From: JAFGVL01 sp963663245
GTDB taxonomy: Bacteria > Bacteroidota > Bacteroidia > Bacteroidales > Paludibacteraceae
NCBI GenBank assembly: GCA_963663245.1
Contig: OY760143.1
Coordinates: forward strand, 372,001-436,000
DNA: 64,000 nucleotides
Direction: 5' to 3'
Below the pieces are notes generated by a model. That model saw nothing but the letters and a program-made list of their open reading frames with translations, searched no databases and was not told where the DNA came from. Of this stretch, positions 44,577 to 54,380 are shown piece after piece. The position numbers and the translations under genes are program-made. How positions within the stretch are numbered: the stretch's first letter is position 1; each line of letters starts with the position of its first letter.

Positions 44577-45806
44577 TTATAAAAGAGCTTGTTTTATATC
44601 TGAGAGGATATCACTCACATCCTCTAATCCTACTGAAAGTCGTATTAGTTTGTCGCGAACATGCATCTTCTCTCTGACTTCAGCAGAAAAGGTTCCAAAT
44701 ATTGTGCTTGCAGGATGGATGATTAAAGATTTATTGTCGAATAAGTTGGTTGCTCTTTTTATTAATGCAAGTTTATTGAGAAATTTGAAACAGCTTTCTT
44801 TTGATTCTAATGAGAAAGTTAACATAGAACCTGCTAAATCTCCAAATTGCGCCTTGCTTATTTTGTAAAAGGGATTGTCTTTAAGCCCAGTATAATAAAC
44901 GCTCTCTATTTGAGGTAATTTTTGTAACTCTTTGGCTAATTGTAAACAATTATTAGCTGATTGATTGTAGCGAAGCTGTAAGGTCTCTAAGCCTAACAAT
45001 TGAGCTTGAGCAGCCTTTGGAGTCATGTAAGCTCCAATATTTCTGTGTATTTCTTTTTTCAGTTTTACAGTAAATGCACTAGAGTCTTTTTGTTTGGATA
45101 ATTCTACCAATCGTTTATTCTTACTCCAATCAAAATGGTTGTAATCTATAATTAAACCACCTATGCTGGTTGCTCCTCCTGAGATGTATTTTGTACTAGA
45201 TATAATCTCAATATTAATTCCAAAATCTTTTGCTTTAAATGCACTGAAAGGAATTATTGTTGTGTCTGCTACTAAAGGTATTTGTTTGCTGTGAGCTAAT
45301 GCAGATAAGTGTTTTATGTTTGCAACCTCCATTTGGGGGTTGGTGATAATCTCTAAATAAAGAGCACAAGTATTATCGTCTAACATTTCTGCTACTTCAT
45401 CTAAATTAGTTAGGTCACAGAATCGTACTTCCACACCAAAATCTTTTAATGTAGATGCAAAAAGAGAATAGCTGTTGCCAAATAAATGCGGAGAAGTAAC
45501 AATATTTGCACCCGCATAAGCCAATGTCAAAAAGGTGTTGGAGATAGCAGCCATTCCTGAGTTTAAAGCAGTTACGCTATAAGCATCAGTTATTTCTGCA
45601 ACTCTTTTTTCTAAATAGTTTACTGTTGGGTTTGTAATACGGGAGTAAGTATGTTCAGCTACTTTTCCTTCAAAAGCATCAGCCATACTCTCTGCTGTGT
45701 CAAATTCAAATGCGGCAGTTTCGTATACAGGGAAGTGTAAACTATTATACGGGTCTTTCTTGGGATATTGAGTATGAATGAATTTTGTATTATTATTTTT
45801 GTTCAT
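44577..45806 (-). CDS. Cys/Met-metabolism PLP enzyme (O-acyl-homoserine sulfhydrylase-like)
   Basis: 409 residues from the ATG at 45806; 21 further codons are open upstream but begin before the conserved start. Gamma-family PLP enzyme: TYSRITNPTV, NSGMAAISN, and the PLP lysine in SSTKYISGGATSIGG (about residue 205). The family makes homocysteine from O-acetyl- or O-succinylhomoserine, or lyses methionine. It is divergent from metH, which fits a role in methionine synthesis. Confidence 0.85.
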   Translation of the reverse strand: MNKNNNTKFIHTQYPKKDPYNSLHFPVYETAAFEFDTAESMADAFEGKVAEHTYSRITNPTVNYLEKRVAEITDAYSVTALNSGMAAISNTFLTLAYAGANIVTSPHLFGNSYSLFASTLKDFGVEVRFCDLTNLDEVAEMLDDNTCALYLEIITNPQMEVANIKHLSALAHSKQIPLVADTTIIPFSAFKAKDFGINIEIISSTKYISGGATSIGGLIIDYNHFDWSKNKRLVELSKQKDSSAFTVKLKKEIHRNIGAYMTPKAAQAQLLGLETLQLRYNQSANNCLQLAKELQKLPQIESVYYTGLKDNPFYKISKAQFGDLAGSMLTFSLESKESCFKFLNKLALIKRATNLFDNKSLIIHPASTIFGTFSAEVREKMHVRDKLIRLSVGLEDVSDILSDIKQALL

Positions 45807-45897
45807 AGGGGATAAATTTTTACAAAGAACGGAATTTTTTGTGAGAAAAGATGCTTTGTAAGCTTTCAACTAAGATTCAATAGAGAAAATTTCTTTG

Positions 45898-45905
45898 TAC
45901 CTTTG
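45898..45905 (+). promoter_or_regulatory. -7 element TACCTTTG for metH
   Basis: TACCTTTG fits TAnnTTTG and lies 79 bases before the metH ATG. No clear -33 TTG. The transcribed leader contains a small hairpin at 45910-45930. Confidence 0.5.
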
Positions 45906-45909
45906 CAAA

Positions 45910-45930
45910 CTCCTTTTTTAAAAAGAGGAG
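45910..45930 (+). other. Small hairpin in the metH leader
   Basis: CTCCT at 45910-45914 pairs with AGGAG at 45926-45930, and the T/A core extends the stem with one G-T pair. It begins just downstream of the -7 element. It matches no SAM or cobalamin riboswitch consensus that I know. Confidence 0.35.
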
Positions 45931-45983
45931 AATAAACGATTGAAATATAGAGATAGCTACCAACTCTCGGAAATGAAAATAAT

Positions 45984-48722
45984 ATGAGCACAGCAATTGA
46001 ACAAGCATTAAAAAAACGCATTCTTATCCTTGATGGGGCGATGGGAACGATGATTCAACGTTATAAACTATCAGAGACTGATTATCGAGGCGAACAGTTT
46101 GCTAATTGGGAAAGTCAGGTGAAAGGTAACAATGATTTGTTGAGTCTTACGCAAACAGATATCATTCGTCAGATTCATGCTGAATATTTAGAGGCGGGAG
46201 CAGATATTATTGAAACTTGTACTTTCAATACTCAAGCTATCTCGATGGCAGATTATGGAATGGAAGGTCTTGTGAAAGAAATTAATAAGGCTGCTGTCAA
46301 TGTAGCACGTTCTGTAGCTGATGAGTTTACTGCTAAGAATCCAGCAAAACCTCGTTTTGTAGCTGGTTCAATTGGACCTACCAATAAAACGGCATCTATG
46401 TCTGCTGACGTAAATAATCCAGGGGCTCGTTCAATTAGTTTTGATGAACTAGTAGAGTCATATTTGGAGCAGATGGAAGTGTTGCTACAAGGAGGGATTG
46501 ATGTTTTTCTGATAGAAACTATTTTTGATACGTTGAATGCTAAGGCAGCAATTTATGCAGCTGAAGAAGCCATGGAAAGTATAGGAAAAAGAGTTCCTAT
46601 TATGCTGTCAGCTACTGTTGCAGATAAAAGTGGTCGTACGCTTTCTGGTCAAACAATTCGTGCTTTTTTAGCTTCTGTTTCACAAGCCAATATATTATCT
46701 GTAGGTCTTAATTGTTCTTTTGGAGCCAAAGACCTAAAACCTTATTTAATTGAATTAGGAGCACATTCTCCATGCTATATTAGCGCATACCCTAATGCGG
46801 GCTTGCCAAATCAATTTGGAGAGTACGACGAAACGCCAGCAAGAATGGCAGAGCAAGTACAAGAATATATTGATGAAAAATTAATCAATGTTATTGGAGG
46901 TTGCTGTGGAACTTCTCCAGCACATATTGCAGAATATGAAAACCTAATTAAAGGAGCTGAAGTCCGTGAAAGAAAGTCAAAATCTATCGTAACAGAGTTG
47001 TCTGGTTTAGATCTATTTGAAGTAAAGCCTGAGATTAATTTTGTTAATGTTGGAGAGCGATGTAATGTAGCTGGTTCTCGTAAATTTTTGCGATTAATTA
47101 ATGAGAAAAAATACGATGAGGCATTAGAAATAGCACGTGTACAGGTTGAAGATGGTGCGCAGATTATCGATATTAATATGGATGATGCGATGCTAGAATC
47201 AAAAGAAGAGATGGTAACATTCCTTAATCTGTTAGCATCAGAACCAGAGATAGCGCGTTTACCTATAATGGTTGATTCTTCTAAATGGGAGGTGATTGAG
47301 GCCGGGCTGAAGTGTATCCAAGGAAAGGCTGTTGTAAACTCTATTTCATTAAAAGAAGGAGAAGAAGCATTTATAAATTATGCGAAACAAATTATGCGTT
47401 ATGGTGCAGCAACTGTGGTTATGGCTTTTGATGAAAAAGGTCAGGCAGATAGTTTTGAACGTAAAAAAGAAATATGTTCACGTGCCTATAAGATATTAAC
47501 AGAAGAGGTAGGGTTCCCTCCTCAAGATATTATTTTTGATCCTAATATATTGGCTATTGCTACTGGAATTGAAGAACATAATAATTATGGGGTTGATTTT
47601 ATAAATATCATTACTTGGATAAAAGCGAACTTACCACATGCTAAGATTAGTGGGGGGGTAAGCAATTTATCGTTCTCTTTTAGAGGCAATGATCCTGTGC
47701 GTGAAGCAATTCACTCTGTATTCTTGTACTATGCCGTAAAAGAAGGCATGGATATGGGAATTGTAAATGCTGGATCATTACAAGTTTATGATGAAATTCC
47801 AGCAGATTTATTAGAGCATTGTGAGGATGTGGTGTTGAATCGTCGTGAGGATGCTACTGAACGTTTAATCGATTTAGCAGAGAAAGTGAAAAATCAAGCG
47901 TCGGGAGTAAAGGAAGCGAAGGTAGATGCTTGGCGCTCTGGTAGTGTTCAAGAAAGATTATCTCATAGTTTAATAAAAGGAATATCTACTCATTTAACGG
48001 AAGATTTGACGGAAGCATTGAAATTATATCCTACTGCTTTGGATGTAATTGAACAACCGTTAATGGATGGAATGAATATCGTTGGTAATTTATTTGGAGA
48101 AGGAAAGATGTTTTTACCGCAAGTGGTGAAAACTGCACGTACCATGAAACAGGCTGTTGCATTTTTACAGCCAATTATTGAGAGTGAGAAAACAGTTGGG
48201 CAAAATACCTCTGCAGGTAAGATGTTAATAGCAACTGTAAAAGGAGATGTACATGATATAGGTAAAAATATTGTGAGTGTAATTATGGCATGTAATAATT
48301 ATGAGGTTATTGATTTAGGCGTTATGGTGCCAACTGAAAGAATTATTGAAGAAGCAATAGCTCAGAAGGTGGATATGGTTGGTTTAAGTGGTCTTATTAC
48401 TCCTTCATTAGAAGAAATGTGTCAAGTAGCAGAGCAAATGCAAAAGGCGGGTATTAAAGTGCCGTTGTTGATAGGTGGAGCAACTACTTCAAAAATACAT
48501 ACAGCAGTTAAGATTGCTCCAAATTATGAATCGCCAGTGGTTTATGTTAAGGATGCATCTCAGAATATTATGATACTATCACAGCTTTTTAATAAACATA
48601 CACAAAAAGATTTTATAAATACTTTAAGTGAAGAATACCAAGTATTGCGGGAGAAACGTCAAACAAAAGCTCCTCTTACTAATTTAGATGAAGCTCGAAA
48701 TAATAGACCTAATTTATTTTAA
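45984..48722 (+). CDS. metH: Cobalamin-dependent methionine synthase lacking the activation domain
   Basis: 912 residues against about 1230 for full MetH. Domains: homocysteine/zinc barrel (about 1-320; GLNCSFGAKDL and GGCCGTSPAHI hold the zinc cysteines), folate barrel (about 350-610; FVNVGERCNVAGS), and cap plus cobalamin domain (about 650-890; DVHDIGKN with the axial His near residue 757). The protein stops right after the linker (LDEARNNRPNLF), so the C-terminal AdoMet-dependent reactivation domain is missing. The following bases do not encode it in any frame. The stand-alone arrangement is known in Thermotoga, where a separate protein supplies reactivation. Confidence 0.93.
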   Translation: MSTAIEQALKKRILILDGAMGTMIQRYKLSETDYRGEQFANWESQVKGNNDLLSLTQTDIIRQIHAEYLEAGADIIETCTFNTQAISMADYGMEGLVKEINKAAVNVARSVADEFTAKNPAKPRFVAGSIGPTNKTASMSADVNNPGARSISFDELVESYLEQMEVLLQGGIDVFLIETIFDTLNAKAAIYAAEEAMESIGKRVPIMLSATVADKSGRTLSGQTIRAFLASVSQANILSVGLNCSFGAKDLKPYLIELGAHSPCYISAYPNAGLPNQFGEYDETPARMAEQVQEYIDEKLINVIGGCCGTSPAHIAEYENLIKGAEVRERKSKSIVTELSGLDLFEVKPEINFVNVGERCNVAGSRKFLRLINEKKYDEALEIARVQVEDGAQIIDINMDDAMLESKEEMVTFLNLLASEPEIARLPIMVDSSKWEVIEAGLKCIQGKAVVNSISLKEGEEAFINYAKQIMRYGAATVVMAFDEKGQADSFERKKEICSRAYKILTEEVGFPPQDIIFDPNILAIATGIEEHNNYGVDFINIITWIKANLPHAKISGGVSNLSFSFRGNDPVREAIHSVFLYYAVKEGMDMGIVNAGSLQVYDEIPADLLEHCEDVVLNRREDATERLIDLAEKVKNQASGVKEAKVDAWRSGSVQERLSHSLIKGISTHLTEDLTEALKLYPTALDVIEQPLMDGMNIVGNLFGEGKMFLPQVVKTARTMKQAVAFLQPIIESEKTVGQNTSAGKMLIATVKGDVHDIGKNIVSVIMACNNYEVIDLGVMVPTERIIEEAIAQKVDMVGLSGLITPSLEEMCQVAEQMQKAGIKVPLLIGGATTSKIHTAVKIAPNYESPVVYVKDASQNIMILSQLFNKHTQKDFINTLSEEYQVLREKRQTKAPLTNLDEARNNRPNLF

Positions 48723-48785
48723 TAAAAGTGATTATTAATTAATAATTTATATTTTCCATAACTTAAATTTAAAAACCCTTTTTGT

Positions 48786-49607
48786 ATGAAAAATTTTACT
48801 CTCTTTATTGCTTCTTTTATTCTTTTAATAGCAAGCCAAACGTATGGTCAAGCCTTAAGAAGTACAAGTATTGCTACTCCTGCTATTCAAACAGGAGCTT
48901 CAGCAATTAACACTGCATTTGCTGCCGGCACTTATGCTTTAGATAACTTAAATGAAATAACAGCTTCAAGCACGGCTTTGATGGCTTATCCACGCATAGC
49001 ATCTCTACAAACAACACCTGCAGGTGGATTTGAATACACCATTGAGTCAAGATCAACGAATTTGTTAAATCCCTTATTAAAAGGACTTGCTACTTCAGTT
49101 GTTTCAGAACCTATTTATATTAGAAATACAGGAACAGGAAATGTTAATATGGTTGCTGGGTATTTTGGTTGTGTTGATGCTGCTGGAACGAAGCGTGTTG
49201 GTAATATACGAATTACGGTTGATGATTATGTGTATGAATATTCATCTACACTTGAATCAACTATTAGAGGTTTTGTTTTTCCAGAAGCCTTTACAGAAGT
49301 AAAGATTGAAAGTTTAGATAATTACTGCCCAGCCATTAGTCGTATATATTGGGGCTCGTCATTACCAGCTACTAGTGTTCCTGAAGCAACAAAAAGAGTT
49401 ATTATTTCTCCTAATCCTACTACAGATGGAATAATTGTAAATGCAGATGGAATTGCTTCAATATATGCTCTTAATGGTCAAGAAATTTTATCTCAAGCAG
49501 TAAGTCAAGGGGCCTATATTTCTTTGTCTAACCTATCTGCAGGATTATATATTTTAAAGGTTATTAGTGATACAGGTGTTTTACAAGAAAAACTAATTAA
49601 AAAATAA
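48786..49607 (+). CDS. T9SS-secreted protein of unknown function
   Basis: 273 residues: signal peptide (LFIASFILLIASQTYG), a beta-rich body with two Cys, and a type A sorting domain over the last 70 residues (ISPNPTTDGIIV, then GLYILKVISDTGVLQEKLIKK). The body contains no motif I recognise. It follows metH by 63 bases and is followed by a terminator. Confidence 0.78.
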   Translation: MKNFTLFIASFILLIASQTYGQALRSTSIATPAIQTGASAINTAFAAGTYALDNLNEITASSTALMAYPRIASLQTTPAGGFEYTIESRSTNLLNPLLKGLATSVVSEPIYIRNTGTGNVNMVAGYFGCVDAAGTKRVGNIRITVDDYVYEYSSTLESTIRGFVFPEAFTEVKIESLDNYCPAISRIYWGSSLPATSVPEATKRVIISPNPTTDGIIVNADGIASIYALNGQEILSQAVSQGAYISLSNLSAGLYILKVISDTGVLQEKLIKK

Positions 49608-49626
49608 TAGTAATACATTACTTTTG

Positions 49627-49660
49627 AAAGGCGAACCTATTTAAGTTCGCTTTTCTTTTT
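49627..49660 (+). terminator. Rho-independent terminator
   Basis: A 10-bp stem (49627-49636 with 49645-49654, one G-T pair) and 8-base loop followed by a T-rich tail, 20 bases past the stop of the T9SS protein gene. Confidence 0.8.
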
Positions 49661-49663
49661 TAG

Positions 49664-49671
49664 TATATTTG
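49664..49671 (+). promoter_or_regulatory. -7 element TATATTTG for the propeller protein gene
   Basis: TATATTTG fits TAnnTTTG and lies 28 bases before the ATG at 49699, directly after the upstream terminator. No clear -33 TTG. Confidence 0.45.
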
Positions 49672-49698
49672 AATCTTAAAAATATTAATCTTTGAAAA

Positions 49699-51021
49699 AT
49701 GAAGATACTAAAAATACTTATTATGTGTGCACTGCTTCCTTTTCTTGCTTCAGCTCAAGATAGTACTTACGTCTATGTTTCAGTACAAGGAAGTAATATC
49801 ATTTCTGTATTTAGTGAAAATGCAGATGGTAGTTTAACGAAAGTAGAAGATGAGGCTGTTTCTGGAGGTCCAGCTTCTATTGCTATAAGTCCAGATAAGA
49901 AGTTTATGTATGTCTCACAGCGTAGTACAAATACTTTTTCTAGCTATTCTATAAATCAAGGAACAGGAGAATTAACTTTTATTGCTTCTATTGCAGCTAT
50001 TGATAATCCGGTAAATATTTCTACTGATAATACTGGCCGTTATTTATTAAGTGTATATTATGCCGCTAGTAAAGCTGCTATTTATGAGATAGATCCATCA
50101 ACGGGTATAATTAATTCTACTGCACTTTCTTCTTTCTCTACTGCAGGGATTAACCCTCATGCTATCAAAACAGACTCAAGTAACCAGTTCTTGTATATAA
50201 CAAATATGACAGGAAACTTGATGCAACAATATGCCTTTGATGCATCTACAGGAACAGTTTCTGCACTAGCTCCTGCAACAGTTTCCCCTTCAGGGACTGA
50301 TGGCCCTAGGCATTTTGTATACCATGGAAGTAAAGACTTAGTTTATATAGCTAATGAGTTAAGCAATACGGTAACAGTATATAGTTTTAATGTATCTACG
50401 GGTTTGCTCTCTGAAATACAAAAACTAAGTACACTTCCAAGCAGTTTTGTTGATGTAAATAAAGTGGCTGATGTGCATATTACTCCTGATAATCAATTCT
50501 TATATGTATCGAATAGAGGTCATGATAGTTTAGCTGGTTTTATTATAGATACATCAACTGGTTTATTAACTACTAATGGATATTATCCGACGGAAACTTC
50601 TCCTAGAGCTTTTGATATTGATCCAGCAGGAGAGTATTTATATGCTGCTGGTGAAACTTCAGGAAGTTTGTCATATTATCACATTAATCAGTCAACGGGC
50701 GTCTTAGATTCTATTGCAGCTTATGTAATGGGAGCTAATCCGAGTTGGGTGAAATGTGTTAGTTTTAAAACGCAGACAGCAATTAACTGTCTTGATTTAG
50801 CAACAATTGCTATTTCAAGTTTGGCTATTGCAGGAACGTATAAAGTTGTGTTATTTGATGCTTCAGGAAATACTCAAATCAAAGAATTAGGAGAAGGTGT
50901 TTTTAATGCGGGAGACACTAATTTTCTATTTTCGCCTGCTGGAATTTCTACAGGAACTTATACTTATAAATTGATGAATGGAACTATAGTAGTAAAGCTA
51001 GGCACAATTGTATTGCCTTAA
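49699..51021 (+). CDS. Secreted lactonase-type seven-bladed beta-propeller protein
   Basis: 440 residues with a signal peptide (KILIMCALLPFLASAQ). About 350 residues of YVYVSVQGSNIISVF / SPDKKFMYVSQ-type blades match the lactonase (6-phosphogluconolactonase-like, Pgl) fold. The catalytic activity is uncertain, as many secreted members are not lactonases. The last 80 residues (GTYKVVLFDASGN, then GTYTYKLMNG) are a separate beta-sandwich that may serve in sorting or adhesion. The stop overlaps the stop of the convergent gene by 4 bases. Confidence 0.82.
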   Translation: MKILKILIMCALLPFLASAQDSTYVYVSVQGSNIISVFSENADGSLTKVEDEAVSGGPASIAISPDKKFMYVSQRSTNTFSSYSINQGTGELTFIASIAAIDNPVNISTDNTGRYLLSVYYAASKAAIYEIDPSTGIINSTALSSFSTAGINPHAIKTDSSNQFLYITNMTGNLMQQYAFDASTGTVSALAPATVSPSGTDGPRHFVYHGSKDLVYIANELSNTVTVYSFNVSTGLLSEIQKLSTLPSSFVDVNKVADVHITPDNQFLYVSNRGHDSLAGFIIDTSTGLLTTNGYYPTETSPRAFDIDPAGEYLYAAGETSGSLSYYHINQSTGVLDSIAAYVMGANPSWVKCVSFKTQTAINCLDLATIAISSLAIAGTYKVVLFDASGNTQIKELGEGVFNAGDTNFLFSPAGISTGTYTYKLMNGTIVVKLGTIVLP

Positions 51022-54000
51022 TTTATAACCATAATTTCAAAAGTGTAATCCCAGTCGTTGTTGAAGTTCAAATGAATAATATAAATGCCGGGACTTTTCT
51101 TGAAGCTTACTTTATTCATTTCTTTATTTGTTGTGAAAGAGTGTGCTCTCTTTCCTGATGTGTGATATATATTAACTTCTACTTTGTCATTTTCGCTAAT
51201 AATAAAACTACTTATTTCTATATAAAAATCTTCCTCTTGGCGAACTGGGCTAGGGAAAACTCTACCTAAGTTGTAGGCAATTCCTGCACTGTCAGTATCC
51301 AAGTCACAAGTGAATATTTTTGTTCCATCAGTTAAAGTAACTTCAGCTTGGTAGTTGCCTGAAAATCCATCTATGTCAAATAAAGATGAATTATTTTCAT
51401 TCTCCATAATCTCACCATTTTTATACCATTGATACTCTAAAAACTTATAATTTACAGTGTCAATAAATAAGGCGTATTTTTCATTTTTAATAGTAGAAGA
51501 TGGTAAGTTTATGTCTATAATAAATGGATATGAAACCAGAGTGCCTATAGAGTTTTTAAATTGTAGATCAGCATAATATTCTCCATATGGTATGTTTATA
51601 GGAATACTCATTATTAGTTTACTTATAGGGGTAGATTGAAAATTTTCTTGAGTAAAGCCTACTGCTAATGCTTTTGCTCCAAAGAGAATGCGGCACTCAG
51701 GTGGATTTCCGCTAAGTATTGAATAATTAAGCTCAATAGCTTCTCCATTACAAGAAGAAACCGAATCAGTAATTAAGTCAATTATAGTATAATCAATATA
51801 ATCTTGTTTTATTTTTAGAATTTTATCAGCAAGACCTGGAGCAGAAATTATTATGTTTGCTTCACGTGGATAATTAAATGTATTAGTTGCTATAGTAATA
51901 ATGAGTTTCTCTGAGCCAATATTAGTTGAAGGAGAGATTGATATCCATGTTGCCGAACTAGCAGCATTCCATTGGGTGTTTGATGTAACATCTATGGAAT
52001 CTAAGCCTCCACCAGCATCAAATTCTATAGAATCTTTAGTTGTTAATAATATTGGAGTCGCTAATGAAATGACGAATAATGAGATATTACTAGATAAATT
52101 AGATGTGTCAGTTGCATACCACTGAGTGGTATCGTTGCCAATGTAGTATGGATTGGAAGTATAGCTAATGCTATCTATGTTTGTCGATGCACTACCATTT
52201 GTAGGAGAAATAGAGATATGAGCTGTTAACTCATTATCGTCAATATCAGACATAGGAAGTTTTATTTTAAAAGGAAGTCCAGCTACCCAGTTGACTAAAG
52301 TATCCCTTGCAATAGGGGAGTCGTTTCTTGGTAAAACAGTGATGGTAATCCATGATGTATCAGAGGCATAACCGTCGGTAGTGATAAGTTGAATGGAGTC
52401 TGTTCCATAATAATCTGGATCTGGGTTATAGGTCAAACTATCATTGCTGATAATGGAACTGCCATGTGTGCTTGATGTATAAATAGAATAGGAGATGGTA
52501 TCATTGTCAATGTCAAGAGCATTTAATATGAATAGTGACAATGAGTCTTCATTTGTTATATAGTTAGTTGTTTGGAATTGCGGAGAGGCATTATCCATAA
52601 TCATCAATATCTTTGCAGTATTTCCCCATAAAGTATCAGGTAGCAAAGCATTCTTTTCCCCAATACGATATAATATGCTTGCTGTATCTCCATTAAGAGG
52701 AAGGCTTGAAAAATAAAAATTCATGGTATCTATAGTCGAATTATTCAGACTTAATAGCTTGAAGACTAGAGAATCCTTAATAGTTTCAGAATCATAGTCA
52801 TTTAAAAGACAAGTGTCTAGTTTTACTCCATAAGTTGCACCTGTTGCGCTAACTCTTATTGTGTCTGGAAATGCGAAGGGAGCATTGTTAATAGCTGTTA
52901 ATGCAGGATAAGTGCTATCATTCCTAATCGTCCAGATTGTTGCATAATCAAGAGTATTTATACTTGTTTGAGTTTTCATTTCTACAATTGTTAGTCCTGG
53001 AATTGGAGGGGCACTACTTAAATCATTACCTATGTCAATAGTTGTTGCTGTAGTTTCAGTATTAAAATAAGCATTGGGAAAAGTTCCTCCAAAGTTTGTT
53101 CCAGCAAATCCTCCAGAAAAATTTTCCCCAGAAAAATAGCCCGCATTGTAACAAGTGTCTAGAATAGAAGAATTAATGCTTCCAGCAAATCCTCCAATAC
53201 TTGCAAGAGAGCCCGTAACATCAGCTGTAGTATAAACATTTCTAATGGTAGAGCTGGATAAATAACCAGCAAATCCTCCAATGAAACTTGTCCCAGAGCA
53301 TGCCCCCGAGCTGTAACAATTAGTAATTAAGTTGCCCGTTGCGTATCCTGCAATTCCTCCAACATAGATATCTCCAGAGATATTGGATACATTGTAACAA
53401 AATTTTATCGTAGAGCCTGAGTATCCAATTAGGCCTCCTAAATAATTACTCCCTGATACTTCTCCATAATTAAAACATGAAGATACAGTTCCTCCTGAAG
53501 TTCTGCCTGCAATACCACCTGCCTCTTTGTTTGAAGCATAAATAGCACCATCGTTGTAGCAGTTGTTGATATTAGTGCCAGAAGCTGTATATCCAACAAT
53601 ACCACCAGTTGATTCATAGGAGTTTATAGTGCCTATATTGTATGAATTTGAGATATTGCCAGCAGAAGAGTTTCCTGCTATTCCTCCAGCCTCAGTGTTG
53701 TTCGCTAAAATATCACCACTATTCCAACAGCTATCTATCGTTGAGTTTAATGATTGGCCAATAATTCCTCCCGTATAATCAAGAATAGCAATTACAGAAT
53801 CAGTATTATAACAATTTTTTACAGTGCTGTTCTCTATGCTAGCACATAATGCTCCAACATACTGTCTTCCTTTTATATAACAATTGACCATTCCTACACT
53901 ATCGATGTAAGCTGATTTTATATAGGCAAAAAGACCTACTCCATTGGTGGTTCTATTAATGTGGAGGTTTGATATTGTATGCCCCTTACCATATAGCTTT

Positions 54001-54266
54001 CCTGTAAAAGTATCCCAACTTTTTCCTATAGGTTTAAATCCTTTCCCTGAGTCTTCTCCAATAGATGCTGTTGCATCAATGTTGTTCGTTAGTTTATATA
54101 CTTTAGCATAAGTATATGGATTTGTCCCTATTTTTTTTAGGTCAGCATAATCTTCTATTTCGTAAGGGTTTACATCAGTTCCTGCTCCAGGCAAAGTGCC
54201 GCCAGCAGAAAACAATAATCTTGAGCCAACAAAGAAGATTAGTAAAAGTAGCTGTCTAAATTTCAT
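51018..54266 (-). CDS. Large T9SS surface protein with GLUG repeats and BACON domain
   Basis: 1082 residues. Signal peptide (RQLLLLIFFVGSRLLFS). About residues 100-400 contain roughly a dozen GLUG-type repeats of 21-24 residues (GGIAGYATGNLITNCYSSG and variants). Then come cadherin-like/Ig tandem domains (about 460-740), a BACON domain (about 750-830; TSNTQWNAASSATWISISPS), another Ig-like part, and a C-terminal sorting domain (VFPSPVRQEEDFYIE). BACON and GLUG modules are found in carbohydrate- or mucin-binding and adhesive surface proteins. Likely an adhesin; no enzyme domain is seen. Confidence 0.85.
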   Translation of the reverse strand: MKFRQLLLLIFFVGSRLLFSAGGTLPGAGTDVNPYEIEDYADLKKIGTNPYTYAKVYKLTNNIDATASIGEDSGKGFKPIGKSWDTFTGKLYGKGHTISNLHINRTTNGVGLFAYIKSAYIDSVGMVNCYIKGRQYVGALCASIENSTVKNCYNTDSVIAILDYTGGIIGQSLNSTIDSCWNSGDILANNTEAGGIAGNSSAGNISNSYNIGTINSYESTGGIVGYTASGTNINNCYNDGAIYASNKEAGGIAGRTSGGTVSSCFNYGEVSGSNYLGGLIGYSGSTIKFCYNVSNISGDIYVGGIAGYATGNLITNCYSSGACSGTSFIGGFAGYLSSSTIRNVYTTADVTGSLASIGGFAGSINSSILDTCYNAGYFSGENFSGGFAGTNFGGTFPNAYFNTETTATTIDIGNDLSSAPPIPGLTIVEMKTQTSINTLDYATIWTIRNDSTYPALTAINNAPFAFPDTIRVSATGATYGVKLDTCLLNDYDSETIKDSLVFKLLSLNNSTIDTMNFYFSSLPLNGDTASILYRIGEKNALLPDTLWGNTAKILMIMDNASPQFQTTNYITNEDSLSLFILNALDIDNDTISYSIYTSSTHGSSIISNDSLTYNPDPDYYGTDSIQLITTDGYASDTSWITITVLPRNDSPIARDTLVNWVAGLPFKIKLPMSDIDDNELTAHISISPTNGSASTNIDSISYTSNPYYIGNDTTQWYATDTSNLSSNISLFVISLATPILLTTKDSIEFDAGGGLDSIDVTSNTQWNAASSATWISISPSTNIGSEKLIITIATNTFNYPREANIIISAPGLADKILKIKQDYIDYTIIDLITDSVSSCNGEAIELNYSILSGNPPECRILFGAKALAVGFTQENFQSTPISKLIMSIPINIPYGEYYADLQFKNSIGTLVSYPFIIDINLPSSTIKNEKYALFIDTVNYKFLEYQWYKNGEIMENENNSSLFDIDGFSGNYQAEVTLTDGTKIFTCDLDTDSAGIAYNLGRVFPSPVRQEEDFYIEISSFIISENDKVEVNIYHTSGKRAHSFTTNKEMNKVSFKKSPGIYIIHLNFNNDWDYTFEIMVIN

Positions 54267-54288
54267 ATAGATAGTTAATCAATTAACA

Positions 54289-54296
54289 CAAAGATA
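54289..54296 (-). promoter_or_regulatory. -7 element TATCTTTG for the GLUG protein gene
   Basis: TATCTTTG on the minus strand fits TAnnTTTG, 22 bases before the start at 54266. The -33 element is not clear. Confidence 0.5.
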
Positions 54297-54328
54297 CATA
54301 TTTTTAATAGATAATGATATTTGCAATA

Positions 54329-54362
54329 AAAAAGCCATCGGACATAAGACCGATGGCTTTTT
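54329..54362 (-). terminator. Strong terminator after nfnB
   Basis: A 13-bp perfect stem (54329-54341 with 54350-54362; core GCCATCGG) with an 8-base loop and flanking A/T runs, 18 bases past the nfnB stop. It also insulates the GLUG gene promoter from nfn read-through. Confidence 0.9.
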
Positions 54363-54380
54363 AAAACTTTTCAAATTGAA

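Noticed and set aside
45906..45983. SAM or cobalamin riboswitch upstream of metH
   Set aside because: The leader is only about 75 bases and lacks the conserved cores of the SAM-I, SAM-II and cobalamin elements.
48700..48786. Frameshifted remnant of the MetH activation domain
   Set aside because: The 63 bases before the next gene contain no coding similarity in any frame, and the next protein has its own signal peptide.
53040..54000. Repetitive DNA that might look like a tandem repeat or CRISPR array
   Set aside because: The repeats are at the protein level (GLUG motifs, 21-24 residues, diverged at the base level) within one open frame; there are no constant repeat units with unique spacers.
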